From positions 1 to 64,000 of the forward strand of contig PDHQ01000178.1 of NCBI GenBank assembly GCA_003339415.1: a stretch of DNA of 64,000 nt, written 5' to 3'. Below the pieces are notes generated by a model that was not told the DNA's origin, did no database searches, and worked only from the letters and a program-made list of their open reading frames with translations. The stretch is from Ophiocordyceps camponoti-saundersi (nom. inval.) (lineage: Eukaryota; Ascomycota; Sordariomycetes; Hypocreales; Ophiocordycipitaceae). The translations under genes were made by a program, and so were the position numbers. Of this stretch, positions 1 through 10,999 are shown in pieces; within the stretch, counting starts at the first letter, position 1, and every line of letters starts with the position of its first letter.

Positions 1-357
1 AGAAGCTTATTTACCTTCTAAGGTATAGTTATAATTTTTTTTACTAATTTTTTCTCTTTATCTACTATTTATTTACTAATTATTTCTTAGAGTAACCCGC
101 TTTTATATTAGAAAAATAATGCTTTTCGCTTCCCCACTCTAACTATTTTAGCTAGAAAATTTTTAGCTATTCCGGCTATATTAGCCTTAATTGAGGCTAT
201 ATTTTCCGTATCGGGTAATATAATTACGTTATCGAGGAATAACCTTAAACCGGAAACTATAGAGTAGTTAATTCTGCTTAAAAACTAGAATTTAATATTA
301 AATAATTTCTAGGAAATTAAAGAAGAGGAAAATAAAGCTTTAGAAGAAGACGATTAA
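1..357 (+). pseudogene. hAT transposase, C-terminal dimerisation region (RIP-degraded, cut by window edge)
   Basis: In the forward frame starting at base 1, residues from about base 121 read FRFPTLTILARKFLAIPA, followed by a FSVSGNIITLSRNNLKPET block. This is the hAT C-terminal dimerisation region: family members carry a 'P-L-A-R-K-x-L-x-I-P-A' step, then 'S-E-R-x-F-S-x-x-G', then 'L-x-P-x-x-V/I-E-x-L'. The expected Trp/Gln positions after the PET motif are TAG (265-267 and 286-288), the RIP outcome for CAG and TGG. The frame ends at TAA 355-357 after an acidic Glu-rich tail, a usual hAT C-terminus. Only the last ~118 codons are inside the window; the catalytic DDE part lies upstream. It is a dead gene. 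The family call is firm; the subfamily is not determinable. Confidence 0.85.
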
Positions 358-740
358 AGCTTATAAGTCTTCTATTATAGCTAGTTTTTTTTACTTATTA
401 TTATATAAGTTTTTCTAGCTAATAATATAATTTTTTATTAATATTAACTCTTTATATATTAATAATTTTATAAAGCTAAAGATTTTTAATAATTAAGTAT
501 ATTTAACTTATATTTAAGCTTTTTTTAAGCTATATTATACTTTTATTCTTTATTATATTATTATTTATTAAGTTATTATTATTATTACTAGGTTTTATTT
601 TACTTATTAATATATAAGGTTTAAGAATTTTTTCCTCGCCTAATAATAGTCTTAATAAAAAAAAAACTTAATTTCTATATAGTATTTCTATCGCGCTATG
701 TATTAGTAATTTTTTTAGATTAAAATAGCTTACGTAAGCT
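358..740. other. AT-rich 3' untranslated/subterminal DNA of the hAT remnant
   Basis: No coding frame, repeat or RNA gene is recognisable. The stretch lies between the hAT stop codon and a cluster of inverted TTAGTC motifs, so it is probably the 3' non-coding part of the same element. It is strongly TpA-rich and CpA/TpG-poor, as expected for RIP. Confidence 0.4.
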
Positions 741-906
741 GACTAAAAATTTAGTCCTTTTAGTCTTTAGTCTTTAGTTAGTCAGTCCCTATATTTAAGG
801 ACTAACTAAAGTCCTTAGGGTGACTAACTAAAGACTGACTGAAAGGTACGTATTTTTAGTCCGGACTTTTTTTAGTTAGTCCTAACTGACTAAAGACTAA
901 CTAATT
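741..906. repeat. Cluster of inverted AGTC/GACT motifs, probable hAT subterminal or terminal repeat
   Basis: About 165 bp packed with TTTAGTC and GACTAA motifs in both orientations. For example, TAGTCTTTAGTTAGTCAGTC near 769-787 is answered by GACTAACTAAAGACTGACT at 822-840 and again by CTGACTAAAGACTAACTA near 885-903. The segments can pair as stems of about 15-20 bp. It retains several CpA/TpG steps (GTCAGT, CTGACT) that are nearly absent elsewhere. Dense short subterminal repeats next to the ends are known for hAT elements, where the transposase binds them. Assigning this cluster to the hAT remnant at 1-357 is an inference from position. Confidence 0.5.
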
Positions 907-2298
907 TTAAACCGTGCTTATAGCTAAGTTTAGCTAGTAATACTTTTATAACTTTTAAGCTTTTATTATAGCTTAAGTAAAAAGTTATTAAAAAAATAAA
1001 AGGTATAAAGCTTTATAAATAAAAAATAAAGCTATAAGAGTTAATTTTAAAAGTGTCTTAATAATAGCAAGACTTATAAGGACTTATTATAACTAGCTTA
1101 TAATAAAGTTATAAGATAACTATATATATAAAATAATTATAAGGTTATATAAGTATTATAAAGCTATTATAACTTAATATTAAAACTATTTAAAAATATA
1201 TAATATATTTTTAATTATAATAAAGTAATTAGATATAATAAGCAAGTTCTTAAACTATACTAAAGTTTTAAATAAGACCTTAAAAGCTATAATTTATATT
1301 ATAAAAAGTTTACTTTTAAGTTATTATCTCTTTATATAGAATTTATAATAATTTCTAATATTATAATTTAATAAAAATTAGCTTTACTTTTAATATAACT
1401 TTTAAAATAAACTTTTATAATTTATATTTATATATTTTTTTTCTCTTTTTTAACTTAATTATCGCTATCTCTTTTCCTTAATATACTTTATATAAGCTTT
1501 CTTTATAACTTTAATTCTTCTATAAAAATACTTATTTTTAGCTTAAATTTATCTTTTTTCACTTTATACTAATTTTTATATACTTTATTATACCTTATAT
1601 AATTTACTTTTAAAACTAAGCTTTATAGCTAGAAGATTATTCCTTAAATATCTCCTTTACTACCCTTTTAAATTATCTAGCTTATATAAAAATAGCTTCC
1701 CTTATTAAAACTTTAAAGGCTGCTTAATATAGTTTTACTTTTTAGAGAGAGATATTCTAAAACTTTATTATTAACTTTCTCTAAGAAAGAGGAATTAAAA
1801 ATCCTTTAGATATTCTAATTTTTAAAAAACCCCGCTAATTTAGCTATAAGTTTTTAATATAGGCGCTATTTATTAATATTAAACTTTAGCTAAGGTAAAA
1901 AATTAAACTTTTAGATATTATTAAATTAAAAGAAAAACTTATAATTTAAAAATATTAAAATTAGCTTAAAAATATTAAAAATTCCTTTTTTATAGCTTTT
2001 AAAAAATACTATAAAAATAAAACTAAAATGTTTAAAGCTTTAAATAAAATATACTTAGATCTCTATATATATTAAGAATCTTATAAATATAGCTTATTTA
2101 TTAAATAATAAACTTAACTAATAAATAATTAGCTTATATTTAAAAACTAATCTTATAACTTTTTTAAAAATCCTAAAAAGTAAATAATAATAATAGCTAT
2201 TATTTTATTAAACGCTATATAATAAAATAATTAAGCCCCTTATAATTTTTATATTTATTTAAAAAGCTTAAAAAAATATTTTTATACTTATCCTTTTA
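907..2298. other. Unclassified AT-rich RIP-mutated DNA
   Basis: About 1.4 kb without a recognisable coding frame or repeat boundary. Base composition matches the rest of the block (TpA-rich, almost no CpA/TpG apart from a few bases near 1,052-1,072). It is probably degraded transposon sequence left of the first family A copy. Nothing more specific can be supported. Confidence 0.35.
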
Positions 2299-3683
2299 AT
2301 AAGTTTATATATTTTACAGACTCCGCGCTTATAGTAATATAGATATAAACTTCTTATTCTTATATTATAAGTAAACTCCGCTCCCTTTATTACTCCGTAA
2401 TAATAGTAAGCCGCGCTTAAAATAACTTTAAGGGGAATAGTAACGCTATATAAGTTAATTATAACTATAAAAATTTTTTATTTAAAATATAACTTTACTT
2501 TAAATTATAATAATCTTAAACTTAAGAGTTTACTATACTTATTACCTTATTAAAAGCTAAGGTAAATATTAGTAAGATTATTTTAAGAGATATCTTAGTC
2601 TTTATATAAGTAATTATTAAATAAATAATAGAGTTTTGGAAAATTTAAAAGGGCGCCCCCTTACTCCGACTCTATTAGTTAATAAGATTTTCTTTATTAT
2701 TATAATTATAATTTCCTCTCTTTTTTATAGCTTTAAGGGGAGTATAATTTCTTTAATATAAGCTATAATTATTATTAAAGCGCTAAAGAAAATTATTAAG
2801 AAATAAATTCTTAAGTAATATAAATAATAGCTTATAATTTACTTTAACTTTATCGCTACTTTATTTTAAATATAAAGCTTTAAGGTGATTATAATAAATA
2901 TTAATTATAAACTTTATAAGTAAAGCTAAGCTTTTATAATAAGAAAATTACTTAGTAGCGATATTATAATAATATTTTTAAATATTATATATAAACTTTA
3001 GTTTAATTTAATATAATTTTATATTTTTTTTAAAAAAAGGTATATTTTATTAGAAAAGGTTATACTTTTATTATAAAAAAAGTATTAATATAAGCTTTAT
3101 AATAAAATAGTAAAAAAGCTTTTTAAAATAGATTTAAATTTTTAAATAAGGTTTTAATAATATAATTATATATAAAGAAATATTATTAAAAAAACTTAAT
3201 AAAGTTTTTTTAAAATTATTATTAATAAATATTAACTAAACTTATAATAAAAATATAATAAATTATAATATAAGTAAAGATTTTTAATATTAAACTTTAT
3301 ATATTAAAAGTTTAACTTTAATATATTATTAAATATTATATAATAAAGCTATAATATAATAAATATTTCGCCGCTTTATATATAAAAAGTAAGTTTACTT
3401 ACTTAATAGCTTATAAGAAAAGATTATATTATTACTTTTCCTATTAAAAGTTTTACTTTAAATAAAGTTAACTTTATTTTAAAATAAAAGTAATATAAGA
3501 TTAGGTAAAGAACGCGTATATTACTTAATTTTAAAAGTTTATAAACCGGAACTTTATATATATTACCTTTTCTCCCTTTTTAGCGCTAACCGGAGTTTAA
3601 TAATAGCTAAGGTAAAAACGCTAAAAAGCGAATATATTAGCGCCTCCTCCTTTAATTTTAACTTTAAACTTATTTATTAATAT
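2299..3683 (+). mobile_element. Family A repeat, copy A1 (forward, 3'-truncated)
   Basis: This matches copies A2, A6 and A8 base for base except for C/T and G/A differences. It starts at the common 5' end, followed by the ACTCCGCGCTTATAGTAA block and the ACTCCGCTCCCTTTATTAC block. It runs through the conserved CGCTAAAAAGCG mini-hairpin near 3,617-3,628, and similarity stops at about 3,683. The last ~490 bp of the 1.87-kb unit, including the (TTA)n tail, are missing. No target duplication can therefore be assigned. It has no identifiable protein. The left boundary is set by alignment to the other copies and is good to a few bases. Confidence 0.75.
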
Positions 3684-4721
3684 AGCTTAGAAATACGTGA
3701 AGTAAATAATAATATTAATATTATAAATAAAAATTCTAAGCTAAGGAGAAAACAAGGAAAAGAGAGAGAAACTCTTATAAGTAAAATCTTAGTAAAATAT
3801 ATAAGGGCACGTGCTAGTAAATATAAGAGAGGGTATAGTAAAATTTAATAAAAAAGCGTTTATATTTTCTAATAATTTTCTATAAAATCTTTTTTAAGTA
3901 ATTTTATAATAAGGTTTCTAAGGTTATATAAGTATAGTTAAAAATCCTTAAAAATCCTTAAGAAATATTTAAAGGAAATCCTTATAAAAGCTAGCGCGTA
4001 AAATTACCTTTTAATAAAAGCTTTAATATACTTATTAAAGCTAGTAATAATTATAATAAAGCTATTTACTTAAGGAAATTATAGTATTATTTTAATTATT
4101 ATCCTTATAATTATAGTTTATTATAATAGCTTTAATTTAGCGTTAGAAATTAATAAGTAAGCTAGCGATATTTAGGAAATAATTATAAAATTTTTTAAAA
4201 GCTATTAATATATATTAAAAATTCTTAATAAAATATTATATCTTATCTAAGTAATAGCTATATTAGTAAACTTAATACTTTTACTAATAGCGCTATTTTA
4301 TAATATAAGATTAAAGGACTTAGTTTACTTTTTATTTTAATATACTATTAATAACTTTTAATTTAATAAAAGGTATCTTTTAGCTAAGTAAAAAATTTAT
4401 TATAGCTTTTTAAAAATAATTAGTATAAAATAAGTTTATTATCTAATAGCTATTTAATAAGTTAAGAGTATAGCTATAGCTTTATTCTTTAAAAATTATA
4501 AAAAAACTTAATTATTAAGTATTAAGTCCTATTATAAGTATAATTATTATAAAACCCTTATAGCTAAAAATACCTAATTACTAATTATAACGTTTATTAA
4601 ATAATATCTTTTATTAGCTTATATCTTTTATTTACTACGCGCTTTATTTATAATAACTTAAGCTTATTATTATATTTCTTATATTTAAGTAATAAGTTTA
4701 TAAGCTATAATAATAAGGCCT
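3684..4721 (-). other. Probable downstream part of reverse-strand Gypsy2, interrupted by family A
   Basis: No domain is recognisable. The target duplications around copy A2 (4,722-4,735 and 6,598-6,611) and around copy A3/A4 (7,067-7,082 and 16,728-16,743) imply that 3,684-4,721, 6,612-7,066 and 16,744-18,497 were once contiguous. The last segment carries a reverse-strand Gypsy reverse transcriptase. This stretch would then be the region 3' of it (integrase or LTR side). The link is an inference from nesting; I could not match an integrase motif here. Confidence 0.4.
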
Positions 4722-4735
4722 AAAATATTTAAAAT
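4722..4735. repeat. Target-site duplication of copy A2 (left)
   Basis: AAAATATTTAAAAT here pairs with AAAACGTTTAAGAT at 6,598-6,611. The 14 positions agree except for three differences, all CG/TA or G/A transitions of the RIP type. This sets the ends of copy A2. Confidence 0.65.
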
Positions 4736-6597
4736 AAAATATATATATATATATTCTATAAACTCTATACTTATAATAATATAGATACGAACTTTTTATT
4801 CTTATATTATAAATAAACTCTACTCCTTTTATTACTTTATAATAATAGTAAGCTATGCTTAGAGTAATTTTAAGGGGGAGGGCGATATTATATAAGTTAA
4901 TTATAACCGCGAAAGTTTTTTACTTAGAGTATAGCTTTATTTTAAATTATAATAATTTTAAACTTAAGGGTTTATTATATTTATTACTTTATTAAAAGCT
5001 AAAGTAAATATTAATAAAATTATTTCGGGAGATACTTTTATCTTTATATAGGTAATTATTAAATAAGTAGCGGAGTTTAAGAGGGTTTAGGGAGGCGCCC
5101 TCTTTACTCTAACTTTATTAGTTAATAATATTTTCTTAGCTATTATAGCTATAATTTCCTCTCTTTTTTATAGCTTTAAGAGGAGCGGAACTCCTTTAAT
5201 ATAAGCTATAATTATAGCTAAAGCGCTAGAGAAAACTATTAAAAAGTAAGTTCCTAAGTAATATAAGTAATAGCTTATAATTTATTTTAACTTTACTATT
5301 ACTTTACTCTAAGTTTAAAGCTTTAAAGTAATTATAATAAATATTAATAACGGATTTTATAAATAAAGCTAAGCTTTTATAATAAGGAAGCTACTTAATA
5401 ATAATATTATAATAATATTTTAAGATATTATTTATAAGCTTTAGTTTAATTTAAAGTAGCTTTATATTACTTTTAAAAAAAAGTATACTTAACTAGTAAA
5501 TATTATATTCTTATTATAAAAAGGGTGCTAGCGCGAGCTTTATAATAAAGCGATAAGGAAGCTTTTTAAAAAAATTAAGTTATTAAATAACGTTTTAATA
5601 ATATAACTATATATAAAAAAATACTATTTAAAAACTAAATAGAGTTCCTTAATAATTATTATTAATAATATAGTAAATATAAACTAAATTTATAATAAAA
5701 ATATAATAATATAAATAAAGATTTTTAACGCTAAACTATATATATTAAAAGTTTAAACTTAGTAATATTTTAAATATTAGTAACTTAAATATATTACTAA
5801 ATATTATATAATAAAGCTATAATATAATAAATACTCCGCCGCTTTATATATAAAAAGTAAATTTACTTATTTTATAGCTTATAAGAAAAGATTATATTAT
5901 TACTTTTTTTATTAAGGGTTTTACCCTAAGTAAAATAAACTTTACTTTAAAATAAGAGTAATATAAAACTAAGTATAAAATATATATATTTCCTAACCTT
6001 AAAGGTTTATAAACTAGAACTTTATATATACCGCCCCTTCTCCCTTTTTAATACTAATTAAAGTTTAATAATAGCTAGAGCGGAAACGCTAAAAAGCGAA
6101 TATAATAGCGCCTCCTATAACTCCTTTTTTAAACTTATCCGTAGCTTTATTATAATAATTTAGCTATTTTTTAAAATTAGCTATTATAAGGTTTATTATA
6201 AGATAATAAAACCTTTATATATTTTTTAGCTATATTAATAAGGCTTTAATTAATTAAATTATTAAGGCTATTTTAATTAAGCGTGGGGATTTAGTTTATA
6301 GCGATAATAATAGCTAAAAGGATAAGTAAGCTATATAAATTTTATATTAAACTTAGTTTACGCGTACTCTTATTATCGTAAAGTCCGCTTTAAGGGAAAT
6401 ATTAGCTTTCTAATTACTAATTATTACTTAACTTATTAAATATATAAAGTACTAAGTATAAAAGGGGTTTTACCTAAAGTTAAGGTAACGCTTAAGGGGA
6501 GGGTTTTACTTTAAGTTTTCTAGTTTATCCTCCTCTTAGAATATATATAAGATAGTTTTAAGCTATATAAAGTATATTAGCGTATTAATATTATTAT
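4736..6597 (+). mobile_element. Family A repeat, copy A2 (forward, full length 1,862 bp)
   Basis: A full-length copy of the 1.87-kb repeat. It begins in a TA-rich version of the common 5' end leading to TATTCTATAAACTCTA, and contains the G+C-richer landmarks TTTAGGGAGGCGCCC (near 5,088) and the CGCTAAAAAGCG mini-hairpin (near 6,087). It ends in AAGTATATTAGCGTATTAATATTATTA. It has no LTRs and no terminal inverted repeats. Partial frames with few stops exist (for example around 4,990-5,100) but resemble no family I know. The flanking 14-bp duplication marks an independent insertion, probably into the Gypsy2 element. Only transitions separate it from the other copies, so the copies were near-identical before RIP. 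Confidence 0.8.
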
Positions 6598-6611
6598 AAA
6601 ACGTTTAAGAT
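6598..6611. repeat. Target-site duplication of copy A2 (right)
   Basis: AAAACGTTTAAGAT, partner of 4,722-4,735. It is the less mutated of the two, since it kept CG and G. Confidence 0.65.
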
Positions 6612-7066
6612 ATTTTAGGAGCTAAGAACTAAAAAGGGATTTTATATATTTTTTTAAGGGCTATTATAAGTAATATTATATTAATTAATATATATTAAAA
6701 GGAGTTATATATAAAACTTAAGGCGGGAAAAAAATACTTTAATTATTTTAATATTTACTTATATAAGATTATAGCTTTTAGTCTAAGTATTAATTAGTTA
6801 CTTTTACGCTTCCTTATATTTATAAGTATAAGGTACTATTATAATAATACTTAATATTAGTTATCTAATTAATTTTATTAAGAAATCTTAAAATAAATAA
6901 GCTAGTATTATTAGTTATTTATATATTTAATATATTAAAAAGATAATAAAAGTATTAGAAATAGCGTTTTATAAATACTTTTATTATATTATTCTTCTTA
7001 CTTAAAAATAAAGCGATAATTTAGCTTAGCTTATAAATAAAAGTTTAAATATAATTATATTTAAAG
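6612..7066 (-). other. Host segment between two family A insertions, probable Gypsy2 remnant
   Basis: 455 bp with no recognisable domain, flanked on both sides by target duplications of family A copies. By the nesting logic it continues 16,744-18,497 (Gypsy2 pol, reverse strand). A reverse-strand frame here has lysine/glutamine-rich stretches but no diagnostic motif. Confidence 0.4.
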
Positions 7067-7082
7067 TAGTTTTCTAATATTA
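7067..7082. repeat. Target-site duplication of copy A3/A4 (left)
   Basis: TAGTTTTCTAATATTA, identical over 16 bp to 16,728-16,743. The last one or two bases may belong to the (TAA)n tail of the element. Confidence 0.8.
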
Positions 7083-8240
7083 ATAATAATAATAATAATT
7101 TATACACTAATATACTTTTTATAGCTTAGAACTATCTTATATATATTTTAAAAGGGGGAAAAACTAAAAAACTTAAAGTAAAACCCTCCCCTTAAACGTT
7201 ATTATAGCTTTAGGTTAAACTTTATCTATACTTAGTACTTTATATATTTAATAAGTTAAGTATTAATTAGTAATTTAGAAGCTAATATTTCCCTTAGAGC
7301 AGACTTTACGGTAATAAAAGTATATATAAACTAAGTTTAGTATAAAGTTTATATAGCTTACTTATCCTCTTAGCTATTATTATTATTATAAACTAAATCC
7401 TTATATTTAATTAAAATAGCTTTAATAGTCTAATCTATTAAGGCCTTATTAGCGTAGCTTAAATATATATAAAAGTTTTACTATCTTATAATAAACTTTA
7501 TAATAGCTAGTTTTAGAAAATAGCTAGATTATTATAATAAAGCTATAGATAAGTATAAAGTTAAAATTAAAAAAGGGGGTATTATTATATTCGCTTTTTA
7601 GCGTTTTTACCTTAGCTATTATTAATTTTTAGTTAATACTAAAAAAAAGGAAAGGCGGTATATATAAAGCTTTATTTTATAAACTTTTAAAATTAAGTAA
7701 TATATATATTTTTCGCCTAATCTTATATTACTTTTATTTTAAAATAAAGTTAACTTTATTTAAAGTAAAACTTTTAATAAAAAAGGTAATAATATAATTT
7801 TCTCTTATAAGCTATAAAATAAGCGGACTCGCTTTTTATATATAAAGTAGTAAAATATTTATTATATTATAGCTTTACTATATAATATTTAGCGATATAT
7901 CTAAGTTAGTAATATTTAAAATATTACTAAAGTTAAACTTTTAATATATATAGTTTAATATTAAAAATCTCCGCTTATATTATTATACCTTTATTATAAA
8001 TTTAGTTTATATTTACTACGCTATTAATAATAATTATTAAGAAACTTTACTAAGTTTTAAAATAATATTTTTTTATATATAATTATATTATTAAAACCTT
8101 ATTTAATAACTTAATCTTTTTCTAAAAGGCTTTTTTACTACTTTATTATAAAGCTTACGCTAATACTCTCTTTATAATAAAAGTATAACTTTTATTAATT
8201 AAGTATACTTTTTCTTTAAAAATAATATAAAGCTACTTTT
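7083..8240 (-). mobile_element. Family A repeat, copy A3 (reverse; 3' part of a split full-length copy)
   Basis: Reverse complement of the 3' two thirds of family A. It begins with a (TAA)n run and ATTTATACACTAATATAC, which is the 3' tail read backwards. It continues through the mini-hairpin near 7,600 and stops at 8,240 inside the unit. The rest of the same copy resumes at 16,016. Together the two parts give 1,870 bp, the full family length. A 7.76-kb LINE (8,241-15,999) with its own 16-bp target duplication sits in the break. Confidence 0.85.
8225..8240. repeat. Target-site duplication of LINE1 (left)
   Basis: ATATAAAGCTACTTTT here and ATATAAAGCTATTTTA-type sequence at 16,000-16,015 differ by one C/T within the shared 15-16 bp. 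In intact family A copies (for example near 38,810) this motif occurs once, so it was duplicated by the LINE1 insertion. Confidence 0.75.
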
Positions 8241-8253
8241 TATTTATTTATTT
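8241..8253. repeat. (ATTT)n 3' tail of LINE1
   Basis: TATTTATTTATTT at the left end of LINE1 is a tetranucleotide run lying exactly at the target duplication. Fungal non-LTR elements often end in such short tandem tails. Confidence 0.65.
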
Positions 8254-8510
8254 ATATACTAAAGGCTTTTATAATATCTAAAGCTTTTATAATATAATAA
8301 GTAAGAAAAATCCCCTAAAGTAAAGTAAAACCTCTTAACTATAAAAGGAAAGCTTACTATATATTTATATAAAAATATAGCGATAGCTAATAATAATATA
8401 ATATAATAAACTTATTACTTAGAAATAATCTTAAATAATATAAGAAAAGTAAGGTAAGGAGGGAAGTATAAAGAAAAGGAAAGTTTATAAAGCGTAAGGC
8501 AGAAAGAGCG

Positions 8511-8570
8511 GGGCGGTATAGTATAGCGCGGGGCGGTATAAGGCGGTATAAGGCGGTATAAGGCGGTATA
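8511..8570. repeat. 10-bp minisatellite (AGGCGGTATA)n
   Basis: Four head-to-tail units of about 10 bp occupy 8,531-8,570, with a related GGGCGGTATA unit at 8,511-8,520 and degenerate units on both sides. The unit contains no CpA or TpG, so RIP could not erode it. Confidence 0.9.
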
Positions 8571-9524
8571 AAGCGAGGTAATATAGTATAGGGCGGAGGA
8601 AGGAAAATCCGAGGGGGGGTAAGGTAAAGTAGTAAAGTAGCCGCTTTATTATTTATTAGTAATTAAAAAGGGGGGGGCTATATCTTTTTCGTTTCTACCT
8701 CCTTTTTCCTTTCCTTTTTTTCTTTTTTTTATTATTTTTAGAAAAAAAATATATCTAACTTTTTTTTTAACCTTTTCTTTTAACTTTTATAATAAAGGGA
8801 AAATAATAAAGGTTATATAGCTATATTAATAAAATAATAATAATAAATATACTTAAGATTATTTATAATAAGCTTTATAATTTTCCTTATATTATATATA
8901 TAGCTTAGCTAGCTAATTATAAAATCTTATATTTGAAATAATAAGATAAATAATATTATATAATATTAGCTATATATAAAGCTAATAAAGCGTATAAGCT
9001 TATAATTAGCTAATTATTTTAATTATATTAAAGCTTAGTATAAATATTAAGAGGTAAATAAAATTAAAAATTAGGGGTAAAGTTAAAATTAAATCTTAGA
9101 GTACTAACTAAGTTATAAATATATTTAAAAAAGTAATATATTATTATAATAGAAATAACGTAATATATTAATAAAGGAAGATAGCTAAATAATTTACTAA
9201 TAAATATAAAATAATATAAAGTAAAGCGGAATTTTAAATATAGCTAATAATAAATAATAGGAAAAAATCTAAGTTAACTTATATAATATATAAAAGCGGA
9301 ATAAAATATCGAAGCTTTAATTTAATAAGATAATAATAACGCTTTAAGTAAGCACCTTAGCGGGGTTAGCTATTTTAATAGCCGCTTTTAATATTACTCT
9401 TATTATTATAACTATTAATACTTTTTCCTAAAAGTTTTATATATTAGTATTAATTTACCTTAAAATATTTAACGGATAAATAATTATTAAAATAAGCGGA
9501 GCGGGAGGCGGGGAGGGGGGCGGA

Positions 9525-9551
9525 GTAATAATAATAATAATAATAATAATA
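9525..9551. repeat. (TAA)n microsatellite
   Basis: About nine TAA units directly after a G-rich run (GGGAGGGGGGCGGAG). A second, looser (TAA)/(ATA) run lies at about 9,655-9,760. Confidence 0.9.
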
Positions 9552-10289
9552 AATATAATAATTAAATTATAAGTAGAGGTAATAATAATAATAAGTATAA
9601 AGGAGAAAATAAAAGTAGTAATAAGGGGCGTAGGGGTAAAGGCGCTAATTTAAATAATAATAGCTATAATAATAATAATAAAGTTTATAATAAAAATAAA
9701 AAAGGCGATAATAGTAGCGGTAAAAATATTTATAATAATAATAATTATTATTATTATTATTAGCTTAAAAAACCTTATTATATTATTCTTATAAAATTTT
9801 TAGTTAAAAATATACTTAAAAATATAAAATTTTTAATTTATTATATATAATATAGCGTATAATCTTAACTAAATATAAAATAATATTAAATAAAAAATAG
9901 TAAATTAAATTAAAATTAATTAATTTAAGTATATTCCGAAAAATATTATTAAAGTTTAATATATTCTTAACTTAAACTTATTAAAGCTAAAGCTAAAGCT
10001 AAAAGCAGAGCTAAAAGCGGAGGATAAAGTAATAGCTTAAATATTAATTTTTATTATATTAATATTAAAAAATAAATTAAATTAGATAATAATTAAAGAA
10101 GATAAAAAGGGGGTAAATAAAGTTAAGGGGGCGGGCGGAGCGGAGGAGGTAAGTAATATAAAGAAAAGTAAGGAGGAGTAAAAAGTAAGGGAAATAAAAG
10201 GTAAGAAAGCGGCGGAGAAAAAGTTAAAGCTTAAGCTAGACTTTATTTAAGTATTAGAATTATCTTTTATAAAGTCCGTATTAATAACG

Positions 10290-10790
10290 TTAAGATATTT
10301 TAGCGGGAGCAACGGGCACCCCTGTCCACATACACGGCCCCCGGCAGGGAAGATTATCTTAAGGAAGTAGGTCTATTAGGTCTATCGGGTCCGTACAGGT
10401 CCGTTAGGGTCGTACGGGTTATATAGGTAGGTCAAGGTCGCAGGCGTTAAAAGGGTCGTTTAAGCTAACCTATCTAATCTAACCTGCCTAATTTAACGGA
10501 TTTAATTAATTAGTATTAGACCTACGTGTCCTAGGAAGGGTCGTTTTTATATATATAAGAAGGGTCGTTTTTCCCTACCTAGGAAGAACGACTAAGGTAG
10601 CCGTAAGCCCTTTAATATATAAAATTAGTCGCCGTAAGCGCACGACCTAGTAGGGTCACCTCTTTAGTCTTTGTGAAATCTACGCTCTTTAAATTACTAG
10701 GAATTCTACGGAAATAGCTTCTTTTTTCCTTCTTTTTCCCTTTTTCTTCCTTCTTTTTCCTCTGCCTCGGGGCATATCTTTTTATCCCCG
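10290..10790. other. Low-RIP island with G+C-rich motif repeats
   Basis: Composition changes abruptly at about 10,300. GCAACGGGCACCCCTGTCC and the following bases contain CpA and TpG, which are almost absent elsewhere. Short direct repeats follow. GAAGGGTCGTTTTT occurs at 10,535-10,548 and 10,559-10,572, with a related AAAGGGTCGTTT near 10,448. A run of GGTC-containing units spans 10,368-10,445. A pure polypyrimidine tract follows at about 10,708-10,762. RIP acts on duplicated DNA above a few hundred bp, so this piece was probably single-copy or absent from other copies of the surrounding element. No protein or RNA is recognised apart from one short ATG frame. Confidence 0.6.
10689..10775 (-). 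CDS. Short basic ORF, 28 codons (doubtful)
   Basis: Inside the low-RIP island the reverse strand has a rare intact ATG (10,773-10,775), followed by MPRGRGKRRKKKGKRRKKEA and eight more residues before TAA. The product would be a very basic peptide dominated by Arg/Lys, and its coding DNA is the complement of the polypyrimidine tract. The basic run can simply be a by-product of that purine-rich strand. No homologue is recognised and there is no evidence of expression. It is listed because intact ATG-initiated frames are exceptional in this window; I consider a real gene unlikely. Confidence 0.12.
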   Translation of the reverse strand: MPRGRGKRRKKKGKRRKKEAISVEFLVI

Positions 10791-10999
10791 TTAAAATATA
10801 TAATAAAGAGCGATAATAATAGCTTAGAGGATAAGCTTATAAAAGTTAGAGGTATTATTAAGCGTGGAGGATAAGGTAAAATGCGGGGTAGAAAAAGGGG
10901 TAAAAAAGCTAAATAAGCTAAATAAAGCTAAGTAAAGTAAAAAGTAAAGTTAAAAATAAAGTATAAGGTAAATAAATAGCGGTAATTATATAGTAAAAA

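Larger units (their letters stand above)
8254..10289. other. Non-coding 3' region of LINE1, with simple repeats and purine/pyrimidine tracts
   Basis: No protein frame recognised. It contains the GGCGGTATAA minisatellite, a polypyrimidine tract at about 8,680-8,740, a G-rich patch at 9,497-9,523, trinucleotide (TAA)n runs and AAAGCT hexamer repeats near 9,983-10,015. Composition is otherwise RIP-like. It lies downstream of LINE1 ORF2 on the reverse strand. Confidence 0.45.

Noticed and set aside
10689..10775. The 28-codon basic ORF as a real antimicrobial-like or nuclear peptide gene
   Set aside because: The Arg/Lys run is the translation of a pure purine tract, there is no homologue or promoter evidence, and it is very short. 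It is kept only as a low-confidence entry.
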